NCBI GenBank assembly: GCA_026545225.1 | Contig: CM048845.1 | Coordinates: 103,536,033 to 103,600,032, forward strand | From: Cornus controversa | Lineage: Eukaryota; Streptophyta; Magnoliopsida; Cornales; Cornaceae | DNA: 64,000 nt | Direction of reading: 5' to 3' | Shown here: positions 46,809-59,012 of the stretch, in pieces | How positions within the stretch are numbered: the stretch's first letter is position 1 | Layout of the letters: every line of letters begins with the position of its first letter | The notes under the pieces: model-generated | What the model was told of the DNA's origin: nothing | The model's database searches: none | What the model saw: the letters and a program-made list of their open reading frames with translations, nothing else | Position numbers and translations under genes: made by a program

Positions 46809-47372
46809 TAGATCAGGTCTGATCCGATTTGAACCTGATAAAAAATATAGGTGATACGATCTAATAACCTAACAGATTATATATAATTAAATTCATATCC
46901 GATTTGTTATTAATCAGATATTCGATCCTATAACCCAATCCAATATATATATATATGTATATATATATATATGTTAAAAAAAGTAATTTCAAAAGTGATT
47001 AACAAATAATTATTAGGGAAAAAATAGGGAAGAAAAATAAAATATAAAGAAAAAAAGTAGTAGAAAAGTAAGTATTTGAATTTTTATTAAAGAAAAAAAC
47101 TATAAAGAAAGACAAAAGAGAGAGACGGAAGAATAAGAAGGAAATAATGACAAAAAATATTTAAATATTTTATGTTATAACATTAGATAATATATTTAAA
47201 ATAATTATATATTACATTATTTTTTATCGGATCGATCATAATCCATATTCGATTTGTTTAACTAACGAATTATCGGATTCACATCGCTAACGGATTATCG
47301 AATTGAATGTCCAATTCATATCCTAATTATTGGCTCAGATTCGGATCAAAATCCGATCCATTAACAAGTCTA
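46809..47372. mobile_element. hAT-type MITE
   Basis: Begins TAGATCAGGTCTGATCCG and ends, in reverse, TAGACTTGTTAATGGATCGG. The flanks are CGGGGGCA (46801-46808) and TGGGGGCA (47373-47380). The interior is full of GATCCGAT-type words. 564 bp, no coding. Confidence 0.75.
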
Positions 47373-47461
47373 TGGGGGCATGATCACAATTGCAGTCCAA
47401 AATATTAATTCTTTAATTTAACCTTAATTGTAAGGATACCCGTAAGTCCATAATGACTAGC

Positions 47462-47590
47462 TGTTAGAGGGACTAATTTGTCCCATACCGGATCCATATG
47501 AGGAAATACTTAAGCATATAAGGGTAGGCATGCAACATTACCTAATGGCTTAGACTTTTGGGTTAAGGGGCAAGATCCAACCCCGTTACA
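47462..47590 (+). mobile_element. TRIM/Copia-like LTR with tRNA-Met primer site
   Basis: A 129-bp TG...CA segment (TGTTAGAGGG to CCGTTACA) is followed directly by TTTGGTATTAGAGTC. This is close to TGGTATCAGAGC, the initiator tRNA-Met primer site of Copia and TRIM elements. No second LTR was found, so it is a fragment. Confidence 0.6.
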
Positions 47591-47923
47591 TTTGGTATTA
47601 GAGTCAAACCCAGTCTTTGATCTGATGTCATGCTAGACGCTCGGCCCGAAAGTGTTCGGGTGTGCTTACCTTGGTAAGCAGGGTGCCCCGATGATAACAA
47701 AAAGATTTCAACTGCTATACTTATGCCCATAAAAATTTTCAGCATTTTACCACTTTTTTTTTTGCTTTCTTTATTAGCACAATCATTCAATATAAAAATT
47801 TAAATAATGCTCTAAGCATATAATATGTGCAAATACAATACAAGAGTATGCTGAAAATCATAATATATAAGTGAACCAACTTAAAATCCATATGCTTAAA
47901 CACATTCCAAGTTCTAAAGTTTT

Positions 47924-48276
47924 GAATATAAAGTTTTGAGTCATTTCCAAGTCATAATATGAAAAACATTCTTCAATCTCACAAGTTCGAGTAATCTTAT
48001 TTTAGATTAATATATATTTTAGTATTGAATGCATATACTTAAGTATTATATTAGGTTATTAAAATTTTGAACAGCTCGAAAAATCTATGAAACTCGTATA
48101 GTATGGAGTGGATTGAGATGGAATGGTTTTCTCTGGACTTGGGTTTGGCGCAAGTTGAGGTATCACTATGTTCGATCTGACATAGGTTTGCCCTTGGGCT
48201 CCCCCAAGTCCACCTCTAATTCACGCTCTTTTTTTTTTTTGGATAAATGTACTCTCATTTTAAAATGAAACGACAT
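47924..48276 (+). repeat. Direct segmental repeat, copy 2
   Basis: Matches 46138-46487, including the hAT right end (CCACCTCTA) and the host sequence beyond it (GGATAAATGTACTCTC). It therefore arose by copying chromosomal DNA and was not a second hAT insertion. Confidence 0.85.
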
Positions 48277-48314
48277 CCGTGTCTAAAAAAGAGCACAAAT
48301 ATCACCTCTCTAAC

Positions 48315-48400
48315 AAAACAAAAAAAGTTGTAGCCATGTGTTACTTCCTTACCTTCCAAAATAAAAGGTCCATGATTTATATTCGCATAGGAGCAAAGTG
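48315..48400 (+). repeat. SINE fragment
   Basis: GTTGTAGCC...ACTTCCTTACCTTCC...ATAGGAGCAAAGTGGGTG matches the SINE at 52178-52295 read on its own strand, with gaps. No tail or target duplication. Confidence 0.5.
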
Positions 48401-48947
48401 GGTGCACCATTTTAAAATAGGAAAAAATATCACATCTCAAAATTTACATTTTATGTATTATGTTTAAGTCCTACTAATTTTTAGGCATTTTGACTTTTTC
48501 ACGTTTTAAATTTTATTGTTAATTTTTCTTTACAAATATCCAATAGTATTGCGTCATAAACAAATAGCATGCACCATGAAATGTATCCTTATAAATATTT
48601 TGTTATTTCATCTAAAATTATTATTGTCAATAGATTTGATGTTAGTGTGCAATCTTTCGATTGTAGAAAAATCACTAGTCTTGCAACAAATAGAACTAAC
48701 TATAGTTTTTGTATTCCTGTTCAAATATTGAATAATCTTTATAAAAAATTTAAATTATTTATTTATTTATAGTTTTTGAATACTCTATTGTATGTGTTTT
48801 TCTAAATCTATGAAAATCATATGTAAATGGCTGCATTGTGGATCTATTCGAAAAATTTCCTCGGGGAGATTGGTTGGTTATTAGACATTGTGGATTCCTT
48901 TCTCAATCTTTGTTCAACAACTCTTTCTCATAGTTCATAGTTTTATT

Positions 48948-50286
48948 TAGGCCTGGCAAAATGGGAGGGTTGAGCGAGTTTGGATTGGGTCGAATATGGA
49001 TGATTAAATATGAGTTGTGACCCATATTCAACCCATTTATAAACGGGTCAAATATAGCGGGTCAACCCACCAATCTATTGACCTATTTTAAATTTAAAAA
49101 AATGTAAATGTCATTTTTAATTTGGACTAATTCCGTCATCATATTCAGATAGAAAAAATGAATAAATAAAAACACAAACTCATATTAACTATGTAGGTTG
49201 AAATGAAGAAATTTGCTTTATTACTTAAATTCAATAACCTTTTTCAAAAATTCTTTAAAATTTTATATTATTTTATAAAATTCGAAGTTAAAAGAACAAG
49301 TTAGCATGAACTGATCCATTTATATAAACTCCAATCTGTTACAATAATCCGACCCATTTATGCAACTCGTCCCATTTACAATGACTTGACCCGTTTACCC
49401 AGCAAAACCATCTTTTTCAGAAATAAAAAATAAATAGATATTATCAAGACTAATATGTAACAAAACAGAGAAATAATAATTTATAATGTGTTTTGACCTG
49501 ACCCGTTTACCCAGAAAAACTATTTTTTTCAGAAATAAAAAATAAACAGAAATTATTAAGGCTAATATGTAACAAAAGACAGAATTAGTAATTTATAATG
49601 TGTTTTGGCCAGACCCATTTATAGGACTCAATCCGATCCATTAACATGATCCAACCTATTTAACCCTTAGAATAATTCTAATTTTTATGAACATCAAACA
49701 TTTGGACCTGATCCAACCCATTTTGTAAGACCCAACTCGACCTGACCCATTTTGTAAATCCCAATAAACTACAAAACTCAATTAATAACAACACATATGT
49801 ATGCACATATATATGTATATGTATCTATCAACCGTCACCTGTAACTTGATTTAATAAAATCACATGCCTTTTGCATATATATGTATATAGAAAATCTTAG
49901 AGAGATATAGAAAATCTTAGAGAGAGGGGAATTGGGAGAGAGACGAAGAGAGAGAAAGAGATTATATATATAGAGAGGGGATCATGACATAGATGAGATT
50001 GTGATATAGATAGAGAGAGATGATTGTGATATACAAATAGATAATCCTACTTACTTAATATAATGTATAAATTTTTTATTTTTTATAATGCTTTTGGGTC
50101 TCTTATAACATAGGTGAAATATGGGTTGAATATGGGCACCAATATTCAACCCATTTAAACCTCTATAAAAATGAGTTTGATTTATCCAATCCGTTTTTGA
50201 CCCATATTTTAAAATAGTTCACCCATATTCATTAAAAAGTGGACAATATGTGCGGGTTGGCGGGTTTGCACCCATTTCCACTCCTA
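48948..50286. mobile_element. hAT-type non-autonomous element, 1.34 kb
   Basis: Left end TAGGCCTGGCAAAATGGG, right end in reverse TAGGAGTGGAAATGGGTG. Flanks GTTTTATT (48940-48947) and CTTTTATT (50287-50294) match at seven of eight. The interior is full of GACCCATATT and GGGTCAA words on both strands and holds a 112-bp tandem duplication (49387-49611). No transposase. Confidence 0.78.
49387..49611. repeat. 112-bp tandem duplication inside the hAT element
   Basis: Two units begin TGACCCGTTTACCCAG at 49387 and 49499 and end TTTATAATGTGTTTTG. They are about 90% alike. Confidence 0.9.
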
Positions 50287-50589
50287 CTTTTATTGTATAA
50301 CTCATTAATTTAATTCCCTTGTGATATTGTAATCCCCTTAAATTTTGTAAAGTAGTACCATTGTATTTTTTCCTTCATTCATTTGACATTATGCTAATTT
50401 AATTCCTTTATAATTGTTGCAATATTATATATCTCTTTTATTTTTGTAAATTGGTATTATAATATTGTTTTTTCAAATTAGTGACACTATCCTTCTTATA
50501 GAATTTTGTTAAATAAATTTGTCAACCAATTGAACTTTTCATATTATATGCTATCAAGTTGAACCGCTTTATTATTACTCATCTCTTCG

Positions 50590-50950
50590 TTTGAATAGAA
50601 AGGAGAGAAAAGAAAGGAGTGCAAAACATTAGTTATGAGAGAAAAGGAAAGAAAGGAGAGCATAATAATCACTTATATTAATGTTCGGATAAGATATGGA
50701 AGATAAAACAAAAGAAATAATAACAACCAAATTACTCTCATATTTTTTTATATTTAATGAGACGGACAGTTTCGAAATTATAAAATTACTACTCGTGCTT
50801 AATTCACTGTCATTTTTTTTTTTCCAATGTTTTTTTTTTGGAAGAATACGATATAAAGGATTAAGAGAGATAAATATCTCCCAAATATCTTCCAATCCTT
50901 TGATTTTTCTTTATTTAAAGTTCCCAATCACAAATTTGTCTTCTACTTTA
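50590..50950. mobile_element. Truncated relative of the MITE at 15467
   Basis: GAAAGGAGAGAAAAGAAAGG at the left matches the inverted right arm of the 15467-15980 element. The core around TATATCG/CTCTCTTAATCC and TACTTTAAAT-like sequence also aligns in reverse. The outer end is missing. Confidence 0.55.
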
Positions 50951-51291
50951 TTAAATTAATGGGTAAATTCCAATAACAGTCCATGAAATAAGGAGTATTT
51001 ACAAGCGGATTCAAGTTTGCAGCTGCATGTGATAGTGTCAATTTTGCATGAAATTACACTATCGTCCGACATAAAAGATCTTATGTGAAATAACGAAATA
51101 ATTTAAAAAAAATTCTTCTTCGTTTTTGTTGTTTCAAAACACACTGCATTTCCAAATAAAATTTCAACTCTATTCCCTACTTCTCCCCTCCCCCTGACCA
51201 AACGAACGACGTGTACAACCCTGACAACACACACCAGTGAAGTTCTCTCCCCCTCTCTCTCACGCGCGCGCGCGCGCACACACAGAGTCGA

Positions 51292-51333
51292 AAACCCTAA
51301 TTACAGAAAATGTCGACCAATCTCGGAAGCTAA
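51292..51333 (+). promoter_or_regulatory. Telo-box and short upstream ORF before the helicase start
   Basis: AAACCCTAA at 51292-51300 is a telo-box of the kind found in plant housekeeping promoters and 5' UTRs. Ten bases on, ATG at 51310 opens a seven-codon frame (MSTNLGS, stop at 51331-51333) that ends 29 bases before the helicase start. If both lie in the transcript, the short frame could damp translation of the main one. Transcript borders are not known. A (CG)n(CA)n tract lies at about 51262-51283. Confidence 0.45.
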
Positions 51334-51362
51334 GCTGATTGATTACAGTCCGCAACATCACT

Positions 51363-54300
51363 ATGCCCTACTCGGCAATATTCGTTCACCACTACCTCAG
51401 AGCAAGTCCATTTCTCGCCATGTCTCTTAGACAACCAAAGCCAACACTAACTGCCACAACAACCTCTTTGCAGTTCAGTCGTCGCCTCCATTCGTACACT
51501 AAAAACCCTAGACTCCCCCGCCCTCCACCGCCGCAAGTGTTTGTTGGGGCAAAGAGACACCAAACGGTAGCCTGCTCCTCCGTCACACACGTCTCTCGGC
51601 ACCGCCGGCTGAGGTCTGCCTTTGCGTTCACATGCTCGGCTGCTACTGCTTCCGGTGTTTGTTCTGCTGTTGTCTCGAAGAGGGGCAATGCCTCTTTGCC
51701 TTATTTTTATCAGCAGAACTTGCAGTACGGTCGGTATGCGTACGACGACTATGTATCCGAGGAGGAATCTGATCGCGAAGTCCAGTCGACTCGGCAAGTG
51801 GTGAGTTCTAAATTCGGTATTTTTGATTGGGTTTGGAGGGTTGTTCTATTTGATTGCCGATTAATAGTAATTTTGATTTTGGTTTTTGTTTGGCGGCTGG
51901 GAAAAGGTAGGAAAGAAGTGGAGAAACATACTAAAGAGAAAAAATTTCATTATTTAGGATTTGGAAAAATATACTGTTGGTTTTATCAGAAACCTATTGA
52001 AAGGGGTATGTGTTTGGCGCCAAAAGTTGATTTCTGTCATTGGTTGGAGAGGATTGTGTTTAGAATCCAATAAGTTGATACACAACTTGTATTGCATTTT
52101 AACTGCCCATACAAAAGACAATTCAATTTCTTAATTATGTATTTGCGTCTTCACTATAACTCGTCAATTGCATATCTTTTGTTTTTTTACCTTGGCAAGA
52201 AACACACTCACACGCCCACTTTGCTCCTATGGAGACTTGAGCACTCAACCTCCTACTTTGGAAGGTGAGGAAGTACCACTAGGCTACATCCTTTGGTCAA
52301 TTGCATATCTATCAAGGAGGGGATATAAAACTATCATGTGGGAACTGTAGTGCTTTATTGAATCATTTTTGTGGGTGTTATTTGCTATTCTCTTAATTGC
52401 TTCCTACTGCCTTTTGAAATGTGCTTTACTCCTTAGATGTTAGAACTGTATCTGTTAAAAAATGAATGTTCCCATATACAACATCTGGTGTTTTTTTTCC
52501 TATTGTTGATTCATGATCACCAGTGTGCTTCAACCCTTGAAAATATTGAAGAGTGGAAGTGGAAGTTGACCATGCTCATGCGCAACAAAGACGAACAAGA
52601 GGTGTTGTCTAGGGAGAAAAAAGACCGTCGTGATTTTGAGCAACTTTCAGTGCTCGCAACCAGAATGGGTTTATATAGGTATCTTAAGGTTCTCTGATGT
52701 AGGTATTTATCTTGCGTTTTCCTTATCATATAGCATTCTTTGTGAAATGCAATTTTCTTTTGCAGCCGTCAATATGCAAAAATAGTTGTCTTTAGTAAAG
52801 TTCCACTTCCAAACTACAGATCAGATCTGGATGATAAGCGTCCACAGAGGGAGGTATTTTCTTTCTACAATGGACTCTATGTCTCTTGTTTTGCTAGTTA
52901 TTCTCTTTAAGTTTGAATGAAGAATGATTTGCTTCCTTAGAGCACTTCATCAATTTTCCGAATTTTTTTTTAGTAATTTGAAATGAGGTTGGATGGTTTA
53001 TGGTTAGGTGCAAATATGATTATATATTTCGGTTCATCTGATGCAATTTTCAAACATTGTTGAGAATATACAGGTGGTTTTACCTTTCGAGTTGCAAAGA
53101 CAGGTGGATGCTCATATCAGAGGATACATTTCCAGAAAGTCTGTGAACAAGGAAAGAATTTCAGATGATGCCTTTTCAAGATCAAGCAGTGGTGGGAGCC
53201 TTTCTACTGATGGACTGTATGAGCAAGAGGTGCCCTTGAGGCAGGGTACTAGTGTTGTCGTGGAGCAAATCCTTAGGCGGAGAAGCTTGCAACTGCGTAA
53301 TAAACAACAAGATTGGCAGGTTTAATAATTAATATGTAGCTCGCTGCGCAGTTCTTTTATATTTTTGTTTTTGCTTTTGTTTTTTTGATGAAAGTTTGTG
53401 ATCTGTATTTGATTTGTGGTAGGATTGAGTTCGCGTTTTATGTTGAGATATGGCACTTGGTCAATTTCACTCATCTCTTATTGCAGTTTTTCTTCTCTTC
53501 TAAAATTTGCGTGTTCATTTTCTTGGTAAGTTATTCTTAAGTTCATTTTTCAGAAAAAAAATTAAATATTAGATAGAATGAGAGGTAATTTTGTTGAATA
53601 TTAGTCAATAGTTAAAGATTCTCTTTTCTTTTTCCTTTTTCCCTTGTCTCTCTATCTCATAGTGGAAGTATCTTAAACCTCCTTAATCTTATAGCCAGAG
53701 TTGTCATTGCTCAACTGACGTTACTCAGAATTGACTCTGTGCTGTTACACGAACAGGTCATGAGTGAATTATTCTAGATTCTTGGCAGATAAATGTACTA
53801 AAAAGAAGGAATAATATACTGACGTAGCACTCATGAGAGTTGATTGCTTTTGGCTTGCTAATGCTCTGTGTTCCTTTACAATTGACGCGTATGTATGATA
53901 CAAAATTCAATTTTTTATAGTTTTAAAATTTTTCTTACCTAAATGTACATTATGTGTTCCTGAGGATTATTTTATTTTAAAAACATTTACATCTCAACTC
54001 ATCTTAACCGAGAAATCCTTGAATCCAAGTCCTTGGGAAGCACAGATCATTCCCTGGATTGAAATAGTTAATTTGTTTTTGTTATTTAATTTTTTGAATC
54101 CATCTCTTCTGGAAGCACAGTAAATCCTTGAATCCAACTCCTACTAGTAACCTTCCCCAACCCTGACGGAGGCAAGATTCAGTCCTAGTTTTGTTGGATT
54201 TTAGTTGTTCTTTGAATTGAATTTAAATTTATGTGACTTGTGGTGGCTTTTCTTTCTTAGTGCATGCATTTTTTTTGGTGTATTGAATCTCATGCTTATA

Positions 54301-57300
54301 TGATGAAATGTTTAGTTTGCGTTCTTCTTTGTTTGCTTTATGAATAAAAAAAATTATCACAAGAATTTGAAGGACATAGTGGAAGTATCTTAAACCTCAA
54401 ATTTAAACTTGGTCAGAAGTCTAATTCCTTTTTATTTTAGAGAGATAAAAAGAAGGGGCATAATTGTAAGTTCAAATACGGTACATGATTTTCCAAGAAA
54501 GTAAAACTTTCCTGTGTTTTTGCAGGAAAAGTGCTTGGAAAAGTTAGTGATTATGAAAAATGACTTTCCCTCCATTTTTTCCTTTTTCTGCTATCCAAAC
54601 TCTTACAATATTTTTTTTTTCCCATTTTCTTCACTTTTTACTACTTTCCATCAAACAACAAACCAAACCTAAGTATCTCGTTCTCTCTCTCTCGGTTTTA
54701 CTCTAACTGCTGGCTTCAGCTTAATTCTAGAGAAATCTAACAAGTAGAGGCAACTAAAAGAGAAGAGAGATATATATTTTCTTACCTTGATCAAGGCCAC
54801 ATTAGCTAACCTTTCTGTTTGCCTTTTTTTCTATGATCAGCACCTTGGACAAAGTACCAGTACGATTATGGCATTATAAGAGAGCTTTAGGGCATGGGTT
54901 AGGAGTTGAAAAGAATGTTTGACTGGTGCAATGTTGACTGGTTAGATAGTTCTTGCCGTGAAAACTGAAAAGTCCCATGGATTTGGTGGTGATAATGTAT
55001 TTTAGGAGCCCTGTGTTTATCTGGTAGGTTTTAGAAATTCAATGGGGAACCTTGGATTATGAGCAAATATGGCACTGCTTATGATGGTTGAGTAATTGAG
55101 TTTTGTTGCACCTATTTAAGGTGACACATCTGGTATTTTAGAATTTAATTCTTCAATGCTTTTATTCTTTCGTCCCTCTTTGATGTCTGATTTCTTTTAG
55201 GCATGAGATCAATTTGGGAAAACAGCTGGCTGGGGGAATAGCCTTTTAACGTTTGTTGCCTTTTTATTTTTTATTTAATGAATATTTTCCTTCGCCCCTG
55301 TTGAGGTTTGATAATTTAGTAGCTTATTGAATCAAATTCTGGGAAGTGCCTTGTTTGGTGATAGCTTTTTTATGTCTGTTGCCTTATCACATGTAGATCT
55401 ACATCCATTTTTGGTGGCACTTCTGCTTGTTTCAATCTTGATATAGGGATTCAGGTATTTCCGTCCTATTTTTGGGGCACAATGAGAATACTTAAAAATG
55501 TGACAAGGGATGCTATCCGAATGATTTGTGCTGATGTGCATTGATCATGTAGCTCAAAATACTTTGTAAAATTTAAATTATTAAGATGGATGATATGAGT
55601 GATTAGAAGAGATGGAGTTACTTATCAGTGTGAGAGAGAATTTAAGAGTGAAGTCTGCTAGTGATAAAATAAGAGAAAATAGATTTAGGTGGTATAAACG
55701 TGTACAATGTAGAACCGTAGATGAACCAGTAAGAGAAGGAAAATTAGTTTGTGTAGAAGGTTAGAGACAAAGAGGCTGACCAGAACGAACATAAGATGAA
55801 GTTATTAGCAATGATTTTAGAAAATGCAATATAATAAGGGAAAATGGTCTTTAATAGAAAAGAATGGAAAAAAAGAATTATTCATATGGGACAAAGGCAA
55901 TGACAATGATTTCTTAAATACTTACCGGTGGTATGTTTTCTCTTGTGGAGTTCTGAAATCATATCACTCTTTCATATTTTTTGGATAAGTTAGTGGCAGA
56001 TTGTTGCATATTCAAGAGATTGTTGCATATTGATTTTCAGAATATAGTTCATCTGTTTGGAGTACTAGTCAAAGTGTATTATTTCAAAGATATTTCATTA
56101 GGGTGTTTAGTTTATCTGTTTTTGTTATCTTCACAGTTTACTTCTGAATCATTCCGACATGCTTCAATTCATGTATTTAGTTGTACACTTGTGATTTAGG
56201 ACATGCAAATCTTCTTTGAAAAATATCTGTTCTTTTATAGGAATCTTCAGATGGCCAAAAGATGCAAGAATTTCGTAGAAGTCTCCCTTCACATAAAGAG
56301 AGAGACGCATTATTAAATGCCATTTCACAAAATCAGGTAACTCCATTTTACTAATTTGTTGAATTTAGATACATTGCCTGATCAATATTTTTGTTTATTT
56401 TTGAGCTGATCAATAAAGAATTGTGAATGCATTGTCTTATTAGGTTTTCAGGTCGGATCACCACTTCATTCTCTTTCCAGTTAGCAATCATTTTTAGTAA
56501 AAAAGAGATAAATCCAAACACGATAAAATACTAACGTCGAAGTTCAATTTACAAAAAATACTCTTCAACTCCTGGAAGTTGGCTTTGAAGATTCCGTTGG
56601 TGTTAGAGTGCTACTTTGGAGTCCTGTAGAGATAGAAATCAAATTATTAGGTGCTGAGAATGAGCTCAGAAATCTCCACTAACTTTAAAAAGGGATGGAG
56701 ACAAAGGGTAGTATATTTTAACTCCAAATTAGCACTCTTTTTGGAGATGACTAAATTATGGCTTTATACAATGGATTGGTGAAACAGGATTTAATGGAAT
56801 TGACCTTTAACATCTGGACAAGACTTGTTGAGGGCGGTTGAAAATGTTATGTTTAGAGAGATCTCTTTGTTATTAAAAATGAGTTGTATTTCTAATTATT
56901 TGGCAGGTGGTGGTTGTGTCTGGTGAGACAGGGTGTGGTAAGACCACACAACTTCCTCAATACATCTTAGAGTCTGAGACTGAAGCTGCTCGAGGAGCTC
57001 TCTGTAGTATTATTTGTACCCAGCCGAGACGAATATCTGCTATGGCAGTTGCTGAAAGAGTTGCTGCAGAACGCGGGGAGAAACTTGGAGAATCTGTAAG
57101 TTTCTGTTTTGACCTTCAGATTCTTGCTGTAAAAACTTTATTTGTTGATAGTTTTTTCTGGTGTTAGATGGGCATTAAATCATCGTAAATTCATTTTTTT
57201 TCCTTTTGAAGGTTGGTTTTAAAGTTCGATTAGAGGGAGTGAAAGGGAGGGAGACTCGTCTTCTATTTTGCACTACTGGCATATTGCTAAGGAGATTACT

Positions 57301-59012
57301 TGTTGACAGAAATTTGAAAGGTGTAACTCATGTTATTGTTGATGAAATTCATGAACGTGGAATGAATGAAGGTAATTGTGGAACTGATTCATTTTTTTCT
57401 TTTAAGTCATTTCAGATGTGCTTTCTTATCACAGTTTGCGTTTTTTGTCAGATTTTCTTCTTATTGTCCTGAAGGATCTCCTTCCTCGTCGACCAGAATT
57501 GAGATTGATTTTGATGAGTGCAACCCTAAATGCGGAGCTTTTCTCCTCCTATTTTGGTGGTGCTCCAATGATCCACATTCCCGTAAGTTTAGAGTGCTTA
57601 AGTACCATGTTCTATGATTTCTTCTATAGGTATTTGAAATCAGTCCCGTGATTTTTAAAATGTATTTTTTGCTAAAAACCAGATGCTCTCACCACAATCT
57701 ATTCTATCACGAACTTGATAATTACTGTTAGTTGATATAATATGGTTATTTTTCTTGTTTGTGGTAGCATAAATATTTGGTTATGGAATATCCCAGCATA
57801 AATTTCAATTTTAAGATTTTCTTCTGATCTATTTAGCGTTTTTAAGTTTACTTGTCTATCATTTGCAATCCCAGCATAAATTTCAAATTTAAGCTTTTCT
57901 TCTGATCTATTTAGCGTTATTAAGTTTACTTGTCTATCATTCGCAATCACTATGTATTTAGGTATTTGAGAGTGGTATCTCACTCTTAGCAAAATTGACT
58001 AAGAAGAAGGCATAATGAAGGATCTGTTTAGTGTTCTATTTTTCATTTGATCGTCTTCTTCTTTTAAAAAGAAATTTAACTTGTTTTCAGTATGTTTATA
58101 TATTGTTATATATGCTTCTCTCTGTCTTTCTCTCTCTAAGTAGCAATTTAACTTGTTTTCAGCATGTTTATACATTTTTCCGTATGCTTAAGTGGCTTAG
58201 TAGTTTTGTCCACTGGAATCATCTTTTCTATTTTGTGTGGGGTTGGGGGTGGATGGGTTGTGATCTCAGAGTTTTACATACCCATTTTGAAGTAATTTCT
58301 AGCTCTTACTAGCAATTAACTTATTTTCAGCATGTTTATATTTCGTTCTCTCTCTCTCTTTCTCTCTCTGTAACTTTTTAGCTTGTTTCTATATCTTTTT
58401 GTATGCCAAAGTTGCTTAGTAGTGTTGTCTGCTGGACTCACCTTCTTTATTTTGGGGCGGGGTTGGGTGGATCTTGTTCTCAGGGCTTTACATACCCAGT
58501 CCGAAGTCATTTTCTGGAGAATATTTTGGAAATGGTTGGGTATAGGTTAACTACATACAATCAGATAGATAATTATGGTCAAGAAAAAATGTGGAAAATG
58601 CAGAAACAAACTCTCAGAAAGAGGAAGAGCCAAATTGCTTCAGCTGTAGAGGTATAAAAGTTTAATGAGGCAATATCCTCTTAGTTTCATGCTTTTAGTT
58701 TCTTATAAACTTATATTTTGACTTTAAACCTTGGACCAGGATGCACTTGAAACTGCCGATTTTAGGGAATATGGTCCACGAACTCAGGAGTCATTATCTT
58801 GCTGGAATCCTGATTCAATTGGCTTTAACCTCATCGAGCATGTACTTTGCCATATATGTAAAAAAGAAAGACCTGGTGCTGTTTTGGTTTTTATGACTGG
58901 TTGGGATGACATAAATTCTTTGAAAGGTCAGCTCCAGGCTCATCCACTCTTGGGTGATCCAAACAGAGTTTTGCTGCTTGCATGCCATGGTTCCATGGCA
59001 AGCTCAGAGCAG
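51363..59012 (+). CDS. DExH3: DEAH/DExH-box ATP-dependent RNA helicase, first nine exons (partial)
   Basis: Encodes a superfamily-2 RNA helicase of the DHX36/DExH1-DExH3 type. Exons: 51363-51800, 52524-52678, 52766-52853, 53074-53319, 56241-56336, 56907-57095, 57212-57371 plus 57452-57582, 58484-58651 and 58740-59012 (ten segments, GT-AG borders, frame open throughout, 648 residues so far). A basic, Ser/Thr-rich N-terminus (about residues 1-110) could be an organelle signal. Then come the conserved RRDFEQLS...ATRMGL region, Walker A GETGCGKT (about 347-354), DEIH (about 448-451), SAT (about 480-482) and VFMTGWDDI (about 607-615). The helicase C-terminal motifs, HA2 and OB-fold domains lie beyond the window. 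From memory, the closest relative is Arabidopsis At5g04895 (DExH3), about 1,160 residues. The first in-frame ATG is 51363. Confidence 0.93.
52178..52295 (-). mobile_element. tRNA-derived SINE in helicase intron 1
   Basis: On the minus strand it starts near GGATGTAGCCTAGTGGTACT (A-box-like TAGCCTAGTGGT), has a B-box-like GGTTGAGTGCTC 24 bases on, and ends in an A-rich tail (GGTAAAAAAACAAAA). A perfect 15-bp target duplication GTCAATTGCATATCT flanks it (52163-52177 and 52296-52310). At 118 bp it is short. The intact duplication points to a fairly recent insertion. Fragments of the same family lie at 48315 and perhaps 46605. Confidence 0.85.
55560..55905 (+). mobile_element. LINE (L1-type) 3' fragment in helicase intron 4
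   Basis: Broken frames read like the end of plant L1-type ORF2: [15 protein letters not shown] near 55660, then [15 protein letters not shown] and RQRG.PERT. The family pattern is R..RLRWFGHVQRRP..APVR followed by RGRGRPKKTW. Several stops are present and the 5' part is gone. It lies in the 2.9-kb intron between exons at 53319 and 56241. Confidence 0.75.
57792..57947 (+). repeat. 78-bp tandem duplication in helicase intron
   Basis: Two units, 57792-57869 and 57870-57947, begin CCCAGCATAAATTTCAA and end CTATCATTYGCAAT. They differ at only a few positions. Confidence 0.95.
58072..58515 (+). repeat. Tandem duplication copying the acceptor and start of a helicase exon
   Basis: Units begin AATTTAACTTGTTTTCAG at about 58073 (partial), 58145 and, altered, 58312. 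The second unit includes GATCTCAG then AGTTTTACATACCCATTTTG (58270 on), a decayed copy of the real acceptor and exon start GTTCTCAG then GGCTTTACATACCCAGTCCG at 58484. The copy hits a stop soon after, so it is a pseudo-exon edge upstream of the true exon. Confidence 0.88.

Noticed and set aside
51339-51362. Helicase start eight codons upstream of 51363
   Set aside because: The codon at 51339 is TTG. The first in-frame ATG is at 51363.
51392-51797. Two minus-strand open frames of 98 and 116 residues opposite helicase exon 1
   Set aside because: They are shadows of the GC-rich first exon and show no homology.
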